From assembly GCF_018143015.1 (NCBI RefSeq), contig NC_054742.1:19234179-19298178 (forward strand): a DNA stretch of 64,000 bases. Direction: 5' to 3'. This stretch comes from Lytechinus variegatus (taxonomy: Eukaryota; Echinodermata; Echinoidea; Temnopleuroida; Toxopneustidae). The notes beneath the pieces are model-generated. The model had not been told where the DNA came from. It saw only the letters and a list, made by a program, of their open reading frames with translations, and did not search any database. The position numbers and the translations under genes are program-made. Position 1 is the first letter of the stretch; each line of letters opens with the position of its first letter. Shown here piece after piece: positions 11,888-25,682 of the stretch.

Positions 11888-13740
11888 CTAAGAACTGGAT
11901 CCTATTGGATCTGCAATTCAATATACATACAATACTTCACAGTTAAAAATTTCAAAAGTGATTAACAAAATTCCTCTCTTAAAACAATTTTTTTAGAGTT
12001 TCCAGCTTTCACAATTCCCAACTAGAAAAAAGCAGGTCTTGACCAAAAACTAAATGGTTTAAGCATACGTGGCCTACTATAGTGAGGTCTTTTGTCAATC
12101 TTCAATATATATATACACCAAGCCAGCTTTGACAGATGTAGGATAATTATCATTTGTGTGATAATATGGCTCTCGCTCATTCATCAGTGCGAGACAAACA
12201 TTAAATTTTTGCACTAGTCTATAAACATGTCTGATTTTAATCTCTACGTTAAGTGAGTTCCTCTTTAAGTTTGATTTTTATTTTAAAAAAGGATTTGCTC
12301 ACTTGCTGGCAGGTTTAAATGACCCTTTGCCTTTCACCACAAATAACATCAAGTGAGGACAATAAAGATAAACCAATTGGCTCAGCCACTCTCTCTGCTT
12401 AGCCTTTTACTTAAACAATTCAAAATAGGGCACTATAAATTTTCTCAACCCTTCCAAAAAACAATTGAGCAGTTTGAACCCTGACAAAAAAATGTTGCCC
12501 CCCCCCCGAAAAAAAAAAGAATCATTAAACTCCTTTGCTAGGCTAATTATATTTCAGTCCAACGGTCCAGCCAGGAACTAAAATAAAGTTAACTTAAATC
12601 TTTGTAGAAAAAAAGTCAAACCAGACAGATCTAGAATTTTATTTTTTTAAATCTATATCTAAGTTAGATCTATCCTAGGGCCTTACTTTTATTTAAAAAA
12701 AAGAAAAAACGTTAACATGTCTCAAAAATCATTCCATGAGTGACCATGTCATGGCCATGGCAAAATCTACCAATATCATTCCTTCCAAACAGATTCAGTT
12801 CATTTAGATTTAATTTCATTTCATTTTAAATGCAGATAATTATATTGAAATAGCGGTGTCGAAAAATCAGTACTAGGCCCATGGCCTATAACTTCAAATT
12901 TCAACTCAAGCTTGTTTGACAATTAATTTCCAACACCTAATGACCTAGCCTACATCGGCAATTTCGCAGCCGGCTGGCACCGGCGATATCAAAGTCCGCA
13001 TCCCGCTCTGGCTATATACGGTATTTGGCTTAATTTTGATGCAGCTTTGCCGTAAACAAGTCCACATCTACCCCTGATATTTGACAATAAGAACTGAAAT
13101 ACAGATTTGATAAGGGCGGACATGAAGCATCCCAATTAACCAACTTAGTTCTACGAAAAATTTTCTGAGAAAATATGTCAGTCAGATTTCAGACTTATTT
13201 AGGATCAGACAGGAAAAAGAAATGGAAATATGGAAATCGTGGTTTGCGTTGTAAACTGCACATAAAGCCATGCATGCGACGCGCGCCGAACCCCAGCAAA
13301 CACATTACAATTTCAACTAAGATCAAAGTAAGGAATTGAACTTAACTTACTTTTATTCCTATGGAATGTCATTAGATTGATATTAATGTTTCCTCCAAGA
13401 TTTTCTGCTCCTTTGAAGTTCACTCAGAAATCATGATTTCAAACATCTATTCTAAAAACAGATAATTAGACTTGCTATTGAATTTCAAAAAGTTGAATTT
13501 CGCAGAAACAAAAAGAACGACACTTCGCACAGATATCGTAGGGAATTGTGGGACGGAAAAAAATGTTTAATGCATGAGGACATGAATAAAACATTAGCGT
13601 TTTAACCAATCATACAAGTGCATTGTGCGTATTTTGACGTCATTATCATGAATTAAACATTGACCTTCCAAAATCAACCTTCAAATTGGACAAATGGCAG
13701 CCATGTTTGTTATGTACAAAACCTATGGAAAATCAAAAAC
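11888..13740. other. Interior of hAT-like element with a CpG-bearing patch
   Basis: No gene recognised. Bases 12955-13020 and 13260-13300 are CpG-rich against an AT-rich background. 13505-13560 contains, on the minus strand, CCCACAATTCCCTACG, resembling promoter-type elements. Whether it drives the exon-like pieces at 11288-11887 is speculation. Confidence 0.35.
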
Positions 13741-14072
13741 GCGCGAAAAGAGTTGCCCCTCTAGCTCCCTTCGGGAGCTTACGTATACGTAAGATCGTAT
13801 CTCTGTGCTCTGTAAGTTTTGGCACGCTTCGCGTGCATTTACCGCCCCCTCCAAAATGAAATCCTGGCTATGCGGTTGGTATATATTTCACTTAAACTTC
13901 CTCTCTTATAGCATTTATCAGAAGATCATGTGTTCTTTCTATAGAAGGGCATGCAAAACAGATTTTTTAAAAGAATACGCCATGGATAAAGAGTTTGTAT
14001 CGCCATAAGAAAAAGCAAAAAAGAGACATTTTGGGGGTATTTTATAGTTCATCAAAGGGAAAGTTGTTCACA

Positions 14073-15737
14073 TCCCAGGACCAAAATCCAGTTGAAACCA
14101 ATTAGAGCAAAACCAATTGAAACCAGTTGGCCAACTGGTTTCAATAGGGAAATTGGAACAACTGGTTCCAATTGAAAACCAGTTGCCAACTGGTTCCAGT
14201 TAAAACCAATTGGGCAACTGGAACCAGTTGGCTATATTGGTTTCAATTGGTTCCAGTTGTTCCAATTTCCCTATTAAAACCAGTTGAATCCAATTGGAGG
14301 CAACTGGTTTCAATTGGTTCCAGTTGAATCCAATTGGAGGCAACTGGTTTCAATTGGTTCCAGTTGAAACCAATTGGAGGCAACTGGTTTTCAACTGGAA
14401 CCAGTTGAAACCAATTGGTTTCCAACTGGATTCAATTGGAACTTCCTGTTGGAATGAATTTAATTAGTTACAAATTAATTAGCATTTGCACTAACTATTG
14501 CTCATGCCAACACAGAAGCAGTGTTATTTGTCTATTAATACCAATGTAAAGGGCATTGATAAAATACAGACTTTCATATGTATATATTCATATTGGAGTT
14601 CTTCAAATATATGTATTTTTATTTGATGTAATTTGGTAACAGTTAGTGGTGTACTAATTATCTTTGAATCTGTTTTAATTATAATCTATAACATTTATGA
14701 ACATGGTTTTCACTGCTAAGTATTGGAAACACTTATCTGAAAAAAGTGTGGAACTTCAAATTGAAAAAAATTAAATAGATACATTGTAAATTATGATGAA
14801 TCTGATAAAACATTAATCTGTGCACACTGGCAGAAAATATGCAAATTAACTGGTTTCAATTGGATCCAGTTGGGTAACTGGAAAATTTCCAATTGGAAAC
14901 CAATTGGAAATCATTTCCAGTTACCCAACTGGATCCAGTTAGGATTTCCAGTTACCCAACTGGTTCCAGTTTTATTTCCAGTTACCCAACTGGTTCCAAT
15001 TAGAATTCAGTTACCCATCTTTCCAGTTACCCAACTGGTTCCATTTAGGATTTCCAGTTACCCAACTGGTTCCAGTTAGAAATTATTTCCAGTTGGAAGT
15101 CATTTCCAGTTACCCAACTGGTTCCAGTTAGGATTTCCAGTTGCCCAACTGGTTCCAGTAAGGATTTCCAGTTACCCAACTGGTTCCAGTTAGAAATCAT
15201 TTCCAGTTGGAAGTCATTTCCAGTTACCCAACTGGTTCCAGTTAGGATTTCCAGTTACCCAACTGGTTCCAGTTAGGATTTCCAGTTGCCCAACTGGATC
15301 CAGTTAGGATTTCCAGTTACCCAACTTGTTCAAGTTAGAAATCATTTCCAGTTGGAAGTCATATCCATTTACCCAACTGGTTCCAGTTAGGATTTCCAGT
15401 TACCCAACTGGTTCCAGTTAGAAATCATTTCCAGTTGGAAGTCATTTCCAGTTACCCAACTGGTTCCAGTTAGGATTTCCAGTTGCCCAACTGGATCCAG
15501 TTAGGATTTCCAGTTACCCAACTGGTTCAAGTTAGAAATCATTTCCAGTTGGAAGTCATATCCATTTACCCAACTGGTTCCAGTTAGGATTTCCAGTTGC
15601 CCAACTGGTTTCAATTGGTTTCAACTGGAAATTGTTAAATTCCAGTTAAAACCAATTGAAACCAGTTGAAACCAATTGAAACCAATTGAAACCAGTTGGA
15701 AATCCAACTGGTTTCAATTGGATTTTGGTCCTGGGAT
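14073..15737. mobile_element. Foldback element with tandem-repeat arms (FB1)
   Basis: Begins TCCCAGGACCAAAATCCA and ends with its exact inverse. Both arms are arrays of short units built from CCAGTTGAAACCAATTGG-type words (left, about 14090-14445) and CCAGTTACCCAACTGG-type words (right, about 14846-15715). A non-repetitive core of about 400 bp (14446-14845) lies between. In the right arm a 31-bp unit (CCAGTTACCCAACTGGTTCC plus AGTTAGGATTT) recurs, with a larger block containing AGAAATCATTTCCAGTTGG repeated about five times. No clear target duplication seen. Absent from unit B. Confidence 0.7.
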
Positions 15738-15935
15738 GTGACATCACACATCCTTGTTGCATTGCCAATGGAAGGATCTCCATAGTATTAGTGATTGCAA
15801 TATCAAAATGCTCATAACTTTCTTATTATTGTCTGATTTTTCTCAAACTTTCTTTGTTCTTCTTATTCTTTGATTTTTCTTTTACGACACAAACCTACTT
15901 GTTCCAAAGGTTTCATTCTCATTTAAGGTCCTCCA
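15737..15935. repeat. Right arm of a large inverted-repeat element
   Basis: Inverted partner of 7120-7339 at roughly 85% by eye. The unit interrupted between the arms appears to be 7311-7340 plus 13887-14072. This arm is in the block missing from unit B. Confidence 0.7.
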
Positions 15936-16484
15936 TAGGGACATGGTAATGAGGAGCAATGCCTTATCAAAAGACAACACATTATTGTGAAGTCCCTCAC
16001 TGTAAAAAATATTGGGTAAAATTTTAAACAGCGCGAGGGTAATTGTGTGTCCAACCAATTTGGGGCAGTATTTTACCCAATGCGGGAAGCATATTGTGCA
16101 GTAAGCAATTACTTTAGAATGAGCAAAATTTTCATCACACTGGATTAATAAAAATGCCCAAAATAAATGCCCAATGTTGGTTGGATACATAATTACCCTC
16201 ATGGAGCATTTTTACCCAATATTTTAAGAGTGCTCATTTGAGTAACTACTGGACTATGAGCCCACAGATTTAAATTATGAAATATAAACAACCCATTTCA
16301 ATAATTCTGACACTAAGAATTTAAGGAAAACTTGTATTTGTAAAAAATAATTTAAATCAAATTACTTCAGAATATTTATCACAGTAATAATTCTCCAAAT
16401 TATTTGAATAGTATGCTCTTAGTTTTAGCTCACTGGTCAAGAATGGTCAGGTCAAATGGATTACTGTTTATTTCAGATAATTTC

Positions 16485-16561
16485 TTAGCACATATTTTGA
16501 GCATTGAGAACGTCTCCCAGTGAAGAGCACACGGCCAGGATGAGCACAAACCCAGCAGCAC
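16485..16561 (-). CDS. Exon-like piece encoding a hydrophobic helix
   Basis: After a TTTTTGAG acceptor the minus strand reads two bases, then AAGFVLILAVCSSLGDVLN, followed by AQNMC and TAA. The hydrophobic run resembles a membrane segment near a C-terminus. It is the only such piece I can see; no partner exon is confirmed. Lies in the block missing from unit B. Confidence 0.25.
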
Positions 16562-16975
16562 CTCAAAAACAAAATTTTGAAAGTAGTATTGCCACTTTAG
16601 AGGGACAAGTAGGCTACTATATACATACACAGCAATGTGTATTAACTTTCATCTTATTTTACTTGTGACAGGTATTATTGTGCATGCCGGAACTGTAGTA
16701 AATTCAACTTCTTTCCCTCCTTTTTTTCTGACTGGATGCCTATGAACTCAACATGTCCAATGGGGCACAAATGAGGCCACCCAGTTAAATACATAGATAA
16801 AACTATGATTACATCTGTTAAAACTTTAAAATGCTGTATAGCCATCACCACACTTGACTGTATATGTGTCCACAATAAAATATGTAGATACACAATAATA
16901 CTGCGACAATACACAATACAATACGAAAATCTTTTTTTATTCCATAATATAAGCCAGTTCACGGTTAGCTCATGA

Positions 16976-17076
16976 TCAACTTTTCTCAAATGACCTTTTT
17001 GATTTTTCATTAGGATGAGCACTATCATTTTCAAATGTAGATGGTGCATAAGCTTTACTGGTAGAGTATTCAAATT
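16976..17076 (-). CDS. Exon-like C-terminal piece, unidentified (copy A)
   Basis: Minus strand, after a TTGTTCTTAG acceptor: two bases, then FEYSTSKAYAPSTFEN, continuing charged and polar to KRSFEKS and TGA. Duplicated without visible change at 51648-51748. The low-complexity, Ser/Lys/Glu-rich composition is typical of a cytoplasmic tail. Family unknown. Could belong to the same gene as 16485-16561 by alternative last exons; not shown. Confidence 0.35.
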
Positions 17077-17755
17077 CTAAGAACAAAAGGCATTGTATAG
17101 ACCAGGTGAATAGAATAGTACATCAGGGATAGTTTTGAAATCTGTTTTATTGTCTGCCTTTGGCACATTTGTCTATTGTTTAGGCTAATCACTGGTCAAT
17201 ACCAGTGATTATGATATTGGACATGATTAATAAATTAATCCTAAAATGGGGGTGTTTTGGTAAATAAATAAATTTACTTCATACACAGCAATATAAAAAA
17301 GGGTTTTTGTTAGGTAACCTCATTTGCCCAATTTCAATGGGGCAAATATATGTATGGCTCATTAATATGCAAAATAGGCTGAATAGTTATGACATTTCCA
17401 ATGAATCATGTTGGTCTACTCTAGATCTAGTAATAGACATCGTATCATGTTTCTACTGCTTTACATTAAAAAGATACAATTGGAATTATAAAAAAATGTG
17501 ACCTTATTTACCCCACCCTTCCCTGCTTATGAAGGAGAATATACTGCAAATATAAATATCAATGAAGTTGATTTACAACCTCAACATCCTGAATTCAGAA
17601 AGGTAGTTTGAATCCATGATTTATATTTCATGCACTGACTTGTGTTTTTTATACAGTGCATACATATAGAGTAAAGAAGTGTGACATCGTCAATTTTCAA
17701 ATTTTGCATTTCAGTATTTTGATACCATATTTTGGTAGAGCATGATGAAATACCT

Positions 17756-17965
17756 CCACTACCAAAATTTGGTATGAATTGGTCCATGGGGGCCTGAGAT
17801 ATGACCTCATGAATACATATTTAGCCCCATTGAAGTGAATATTGGCCTGGTTTCTAGAACCAGGCTAATACTACATTGACTACAATGGGGCTAAATACCA
17901 GTGATGCATTCAGGAGGTCATAATTATCTCAGGCCCCAATGGACCGATCCACACCAAATTTAGTA
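17756..17965. repeat. Near-perfect hairpin element (copy A)
   Basis: Left arm (AAATTTGGT, GAATTGGTCCATGGGGGCCTG, ATATTTAGCCCCATTG) is mirrored by the right arm (CAATGGGGCTAAAT, CAGGCCCCAATGGACCGATCC, ACCAAATTT) around a small centre near 17857. No open frame; a short foldback or MITE-type element. Confidence 0.75.
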
Positions 17966-18101
17966 ATTTATTTTATCTTCAATTCATCTTTATTTCACAA
18001 GCCAATTAAAAAGGCTCTTAAAACAATGTAAATACAGTATAAACAGTACAAAGATAACAATGACAAGCAGCTCAACACAGAATATGTAGATGTTCCATAA
18101 T

Positions 18102-18643
18102 CCCGGGGGGGGGGCCACTTACATTGACGAATGGATACCATGCGCGACCAAAAAAACACGTAAAAAGGATGTCTTTTTCACGATAGGGCACGTTACATAC
18201 GTAACGTGATAAGGGTGTCAAAAACACAAAAATAATGAAAAAAGGGTATCTATTTCGCTAGGAAAATTACGTGTTTAGGGTCGAATTTGCGGGGATGATA
18301 AAACAAAATTCAAATGTTTTATAAAGGATGTCCTTTTTGCCCCAACACTTCGTGTTCAGAGTCCGATTTGCGCGAGGTATAGAAGATGGGGTCGTACTAA
18401 ACCAAATAAGGTAAAGCCGACGACAATAAAACATTCCTGTACTTGTTTAGGGGTTCATTTCAGGGAATATTTGCCAAGAGTATCGTTTTTGTTTCCCAAT
18501 ACTTGTTAAGGGTAGGGTTTCACACGCCAATACTTGTTAAGGGGTTCATTTTCAGAATATGGAAATTACGTGTTTAGGGTGCTTTTCGAGACCCCTTGCT
18601 CGCGCATGGTATCCACTCTTGAATGGAAGTGCCCCCCCCCGGG
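18102..18643. mobile_element. G/C-run MITE with 8-bp target duplication, A1
   Basis: Begins CCCGGGGGG then CACTTACATTGACGA, TGGATACCATGCGCGACCA; ends with the inverse, TGGTATCCACTC and GGAAGTGCCCCCCCCCCGGG. Flanked by TCCATAAT (18094-18101) and TCGATAAT (18644-18651), one mismatch. 542 bp, no open frame. Internal repeats of TACTTGTTAAGGGG and ACGTGTTTAGGG. The 8-bp duplication suggests mobilisation by a hAT-like transposase. Confidence 0.8.
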
Positions 18644-18666
18644 TCGATAATGCACTGAGGTAAAAC

Positions 18667-20495
<1,829 letters not shown>

Positions 20496-20853
20496 GGTAA
20501 AACAAAATACATGTTAAATAGTCATTACAGTGATAAGAAAAAAAAACATGTGTTCTAAAAATAATGAAAGGCTTGTGAGGCACACCTAAAAGGGCCTCAG
20601 TAGAAGCCTGCAGGCAAGGTAGCCTGAATAAGAAAAAAATAGCCAAGAGGCTAGAAAGATGGGTAAAGAGAAGAGAAAAAAAAGCTGGGAGAACAGGTAG
20701 ATGTAAAAGGAAATAAAGGTAAAGTGAAAGATAGGAGAGAAGTGAAAAATAAAATGAGCTCCAAAGTAGAAAAGATGAGCAAGAGAGACTGGATAGAAAT
20801 ATGCAAGTATATAATAAAAGGAGACATTCTTTAAGGCCAGACAAGCCCAGCAC

Positions 20854-21403
20854 CCCGCGGGTGGGCACTTACATTGACGAGTGGATACCATGCGCGACCA
20901 AAAAACACGTAAAAATGATTTCCTTTTCACGATAGGGCACGTTACGTACATAACGTGATAAGGATGTCAAAAACACAAAAATAATGAAAAAAGGGTATCT
21001 ATTTCGCTATAGGAAAATTACGTGTTTAGGGTCGAATTTGCGGGGATGATAAAACAAAATTCAAATGTTTTATAAAGGATGTCCTTTTTGCCCCAACACT
21101 AGTGTTCAGAGTCCTATTTGCGCGAGGTGTAAGTGGGTTCGTACTAAACCAAATAAGGTAAAGCCGACGACCGAAGGACCCGTAACAATAAAACATTCCT
21201 GTACTTGTTTAAGGGGTTCATTTCAGGGAATATTTGCCAAGAGTATCGTTTTGTTTCCAATACTTGTTAATGGTAGGGTTTCACACGCCAATACTTGTTG
21301 GGGTGCATTTTCAGAATATGGAAATTACGTGTTTAGGGTGCTTTTCGAGACCCCATGGTCGCGCATGGTATCCATTCGTGAATGGAAGTGCCCCCCCCCC
21401 GGG
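20854..21403. mobile_element. G/C-run MITE with 8-bp target duplication, A2
   Basis: Second copy of the family, in the same orientation, flanked by perfect CCCAGCAC duplications (20846-20853, 21404-21411). It sits in the same LINE relic as A1. Confidence 0.82.
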
Positions 21404-21482
21404 CCCAGCACAAAACAACTACATACACAAATGGATACCCTGGTGTAATATGCTATTATTCCATGTGAGCTTGTAATATTTT

Positions 21483-21722
21483 TTAACGTATTTTAATGAA
21501 GGTGAGTTCTTCAGGTCGGATGGATGGCATATTATTCCAAAGCTTTGAACCATTCACTGTGATCGAGCTTAAAGACATCATGTTTGATTTCAGGATTGGG
21601 GTGCAAATATGTGTGTTTTGTCTAGTGTAGTAAGAATGAAAATTTTCTCTTTTAATTAGATTATACTTAGCATTGAATGTAATAAATGTGGACATAGGGA
21701 TAGTGGTTTGATAAAACTGCAT
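21483..21722 (-). pseudogene. LINE reverse-transcriptase C-terminal fragment (copy A)
   Basis: 79 open codons with the pattern FHSYYTRQN ... VNGSKLWNNMPS ... LTFIKIR. This matches the C-terminal end common to CR1/L2/Jockey-type reverse transcriptases (NTRQ ... GPKLWNSLP). No catalytic core is visible upstream, so the copy is 5'-truncated and dead. Confidence 0.55.
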
Positions 21723-22166
21723 TTTTGGTTTTTAACGTTCATAATGTATCGCAATGACTTTCATATTGACACATTCCTTTAGTGTAATGACAATCAAGTC
21801 GTTTTGGTAATCTACCAAATTATGTTCATATCGAATTGATATGTATACTTAGAATTGAATATTTGGTAATATGTAATGCTTGTGTTCTTACATATTCTAG
21901 AATAGTACATTTTAGTATTATACAGATAGTAAGCTTATTTCTGACAGCTGGCTGAATATTGAATGCCAATATAAATGATAATCTAGAATTCAATTTGAGA
22001 TGTCAGTGTTTATTTCATTTTTACGTAAATCTAATAACTTTTCTAAATGAAAACTACAATTTCTTAACCTTAAAGTGCCTTTGAATACATAAAACACTGA
22101 TTATGTATGATTGTTTTGTAATATATACATTTTTTCCGATGTATGGAGTGAATTTCCTGTTCCAAG

Positions 22167-22285
22167 TAAGCTCAAAGAAACTTCAAGATATTGCAGAATA
22201 CACGTCAAACAAAAAGTGTAAACATTTGACTGTTAATTCATTTCGACAAAAAAGAGATGAAGAGGTGTACACATTTCATTTTTGA
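22167..22285 (+). CDS. Exon-like C-terminal piece, plus strand (copy A)
   Basis: Open from a CCAAG or GTAAG acceptor: SSKKLQDIAEYTSNKKCKH, then LTVNSFRQKRDEEVYTFHF and TGA. Charged and well mixed. A plus-strand AATAAA follows at about 22402. Kept in unit B with one change (His/Tyr). No partner exon is found upstream, where the DNA is a LINE relic. Family unknown. Confidence 0.35.
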
Positions 22286-23080
22286 AACAGCAAAGATATG
22301 CTATGAAGTAATGATGAAGGAGATGAGTCAATGATATTTGCATATTAGTATTCATTGATATAAAGCCCTATTTTCATTGCAGTGAGTTTTGTAATCTTTT
22401 GAATAAACGAGTAGGGCTAGTCCTGTTATGTATAAAGGTTGTTTAAGCAGTGCAATTTACTAATGAACTGATCTATACTGAGAATAGTAATTGCATATAA
22501 TACTGAAATACTGATAAGTGTACTGATCAATAAATACATGTAGATGAATCCTTTTGAGGCTGTATGAGGGTTACATCTCTGAACAAAGTTTTCAGTCTTT
22601 ATTATTTCTACTTCATTAATTTTGTTTTGTATACTGGAAGTAGTGCGAATTCATAGAAACTGCCATTTCATACTGCCCTTTATTAAATGAAAATAGTTCT
22701 TGTGTAAAATGGTTCAAAATGTAAAAATGTAAAGTAAATCTAATTTCTATTGCTGTGCTTCCTATTTGGGATTAAAACATGACAAATCGTATTTCAATTG
22801 TTTCAATATTTCTTTTGTTGTGGTATTAATAGCAACCTGTCCATTAACAATAATTCTTATGTTCATATAAACATCAGTAAACTGAATGATTTCCAACTGA
22901 TTGTGAAGTAACAATGCATATAAAAATTATCTCTAACTTTCTGATAAAATTCATGTGTGGATTTTATATTTGGAGATAAATGTAAATAAAAAAATGTCAG
23001 GAAATTCCTAACTCTGAGGGCAGTTGCATAAAGCTGTTCACAAGTTTCATACATGAACAAACCATTGACCCGTCCCTGTG
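22286..23080. other. Intergenic, no gene recognised
   Basis: AT-rich and duplicated at 55151-55978. The open minus-strand stretch 22863-23060 (ETCEQLYATALRVRNFL) is shared by both units but looks like repeat sequence; no domain recognised. Confidence 0.5.
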
Positions 23081-23085
23081 CTTAA

Positions 23086-23583
23086 AGGGGAAGTTCACCC
23101 TGACAAAAAGTTATTTTGTAAAAATAGCAAAAAAAATAATAAAAAATATTGCCGAAGGTTTGAGAAAAATTCATCAAATAATTAAAAAGTTATTAGAATT
23201 TCAATTATTTGATTTGTGACGTCATATGCGAGCAGCATTCCTACATAGCGAATGGTAAAAAATCAATGAAATGTCATTTTCTCAGAAAATTGAAAATGTT
23301 TTTCACTGTAACTTTTGTATATCGATAGACAAATCATTTCACACCCGATCATGAAAAGAAAACAAAATTAAGTCATCAGGAACCATACAAAATTTGAAAT
23401 TCATACATTTTATATTACATAACACATGGGGCAGCTGCTCGTTTATGACGTCACAAATCCCAAATTTTGAACTCTAATAACTTTCTTACTCTTTAACAGA
23501 TTTTCCTCAAACCTTCACCAATATATTTTACTATTTTTTCTGCTATTTTTACAACAAAGTTTTCTTCAGGGTGAACTTCCCCT
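23086..23583. mobile_element. TTAA-site MITE present only in unit A
   Basis: Terminal inverted repeats AGGGGAAGTTCACCCTGA, flanked by TTAA (23082-23085, 23584-23587). Unit B has the empty site GTGCTTAATGATC with one TTAA at 55980-55983. 498 bp, no open frame. Internal TGACGTCATATGC. A TTAA duplication suggests piggyBac-type mobilisation; a TA duplication (mariner-type) would also fit the same bases. Confidence 0.87.
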
Positions 23584-23587
23584 TTAA

Positions 23588-25680
23588 TGATCTATCCCAG
23601 GTTCCCACAGATTGTATTATTGAATTCCTCTCTCTGTAATCAAATTTCACAAAATAAAAACATATTGTTGAGATTCTTGTGAAGATTTTACTTTAAATTT
23701 AGCTGATGGGAATGAAAATGGTTGCGAATTAGATATGGCACAAAAAAAACAAAACAAAACAGGTCACCAGAAAAGGTTCAGGTCTTTGAACAGCCTTATG
23801 AAACACCAACCTATAATTCTTTGATTTATTTTCAGGAAACTAAATATTTTTCATCCATCTGCCTCAATTTAAACCAATGTAATGCCAGGCTGATCTCTCT
23901 CTGTTACTAAATTATCTTCTTTTTACTTCCCAAAGCACATGGAGACATGCTAAGGTAATGTGGTACACATTTTTCTTTTTCATGTTTGTGTTGACTCTGC
24001 TGGGGTCAAATAACTTGGGGAAAATTAAAATCTTGTTTGACTTGGGAGAAATGTGACTTATGTGAGACTTGAAACAATTTTTTTTCCAACTTAAATCCAG
24101 ATGTAATTTACAGTGAATGAAAATGTGCTCAATGTGAGAGGCTTCTCTTTGTTGAAAAAAAGGAAAGCACCCAAGCTTTCATTCTATTGCTGACATAACC
24201 TGATGTATTTTGATTTTGACATCAGGTAACTTGGTCTTGGACCTTTTTATAACACGTGAGAAAACACAACAATGGAAACATGATGAGTTGCTGAATATTT
24301 TGAAATTGAAAGAATATAATTCACATCAAATTATCATTGTTTGACATACAACTTTGAATACAGATTTCTTGAATACAAATCACAATTTATAATTTGTAAC
24401 AAACTGAATGCTGATAAATAGTTCAGCGGAAATAAGCAGGAAAGCACTTAAACTTGATTTGAATGGAAGAATACAAGTTGATTAAAATCTTCAATTGATT
24501 ACATAAAAATGCCATTTTGGGAAGTGCATATGTATGCATATTCAAGGACATAATCAAGCTTTAAAATGACTGCCAGTTCACATTTCAAAAGAATATTTAC
24601 AAATACACAGACCCTAGATATGAAGTTTATTAGAGCCCATCTTGATGAAACTCACCCATTCACTTTTGAGGTTGGATGAATTAAATAAAAAAATATATTA
24701 AAGCTAGAAAAAAATCAAATAAGAATGTTATCATATCGAATAACAAATTAATCTCTTAAAAACAGGAACACACACTAAAGCACATTCAAAACATTAATGA
24801 AAATTGTAGTTCAAATAAACTCATTTGGACAGTAATATATTTCAATATTTCAGCGAAGAGAATCTATGTGAAAGTCAACTGTTAATATGATTATACATTT
24901 ACAAGTACATGATATAAAGGCAGTAATATTTAAACTGCTATAGGCCCCACTTCTTCCTAACACTAAATCTCCCTTAAACCATCCTTATATGATAAATGCA
25001 AACCCAAGAAATTGTCACTTTAAAACTCACTTTCGTTTCAGAGAATTTTCTCCACAAGCCATTGATTTGTTTACACTCTCCCATATTACTAGACATTTTC
25101 AATGTCAATGAAGATGACTACTTTCAACCAATCACTGCACTGCTAAAAAGCTTGGAGTGTTAAAGCAATCTTTCAAACAATCAATAGACATATGAGACAA
25201 ATAATGCATTTTATCATTACATAACTTAATGGTGATAATGTAATTTTATGAGCATCAATCTGTAATTCAACTTGCTGTGTTTTGCAATTTTTATTCAAAT
25301 GAATACAGTATATAGTAATGATGCATCAGAGGCAGGTCATGGATATCAAAGTAAAGGAGAAATAAACACGTTTTTATCACCAACAACTCTGCATTGTTTT
25401 GTTCTAGTTTGATTTTTCATATCCTTTGTCAAGCAATCATTCAGCCAATCTAAGCAAAATAAATCATAAAAACCTTGTACTACATAATCTAATAGGCTTT
25501 CTAAATTAATTTCAAGGTTTTCTGCACATACTTGACTTCAGCTTATTCCTCGATCCTAAGCCTAAGAATTTAGATATTCAGATATATTTCTAGACGAAAT
25601 GTTGAACAAAACGAAAATATTTCCTAAAAAGTTTCAAACATTCTTTGTTACACATGGTTACTATGTTTCGTACATTATTT
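23588..25680. other. Intergenic, no gene recognised
   Basis: AT-rich DNA duplicated at 55984-58080 with few differences. Plus-strand 23722-23910 is open in both units (contains QVFEQPYETPTYNSLIYF) but has no recognisable domain. Confidence 0.5.
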
Positions 25681-25682
25681 TT

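Larger units (their letters stand above)
7348..13878. mobile_element. Non-autonomous hAT-like element, 6.5 kb
   Basis: Left end CAGGCGCGTAGCCAGG and right end, read inward, CAACCGCATAGCCAGG form imperfect terminal inverted repeats; GGGGGCGGT recurs just inside both ends. The 8-bp GTATATAT flanks both sides (7340-7347 and 13879-13886), as hAT elements produce, though it is low in complexity. Subterminal CCGCGC/GCGCGG motifs occur at 7568-7585, 8486-8502 and 8712-8733. No transposase is visible: the longest open stretch (8287-8643) has no recognisable domain. About 4.8 kb of the interior (8900-13730) does not look like transposon sequence. Confidence 0.65.

Noticed and set aside
14090..15720. 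CRISPR-like array of regularly spaced repeats
   Set aside because: Units are palindromic words packed without unique spacers, in inverted arms of a foldback element, in animal DNA.
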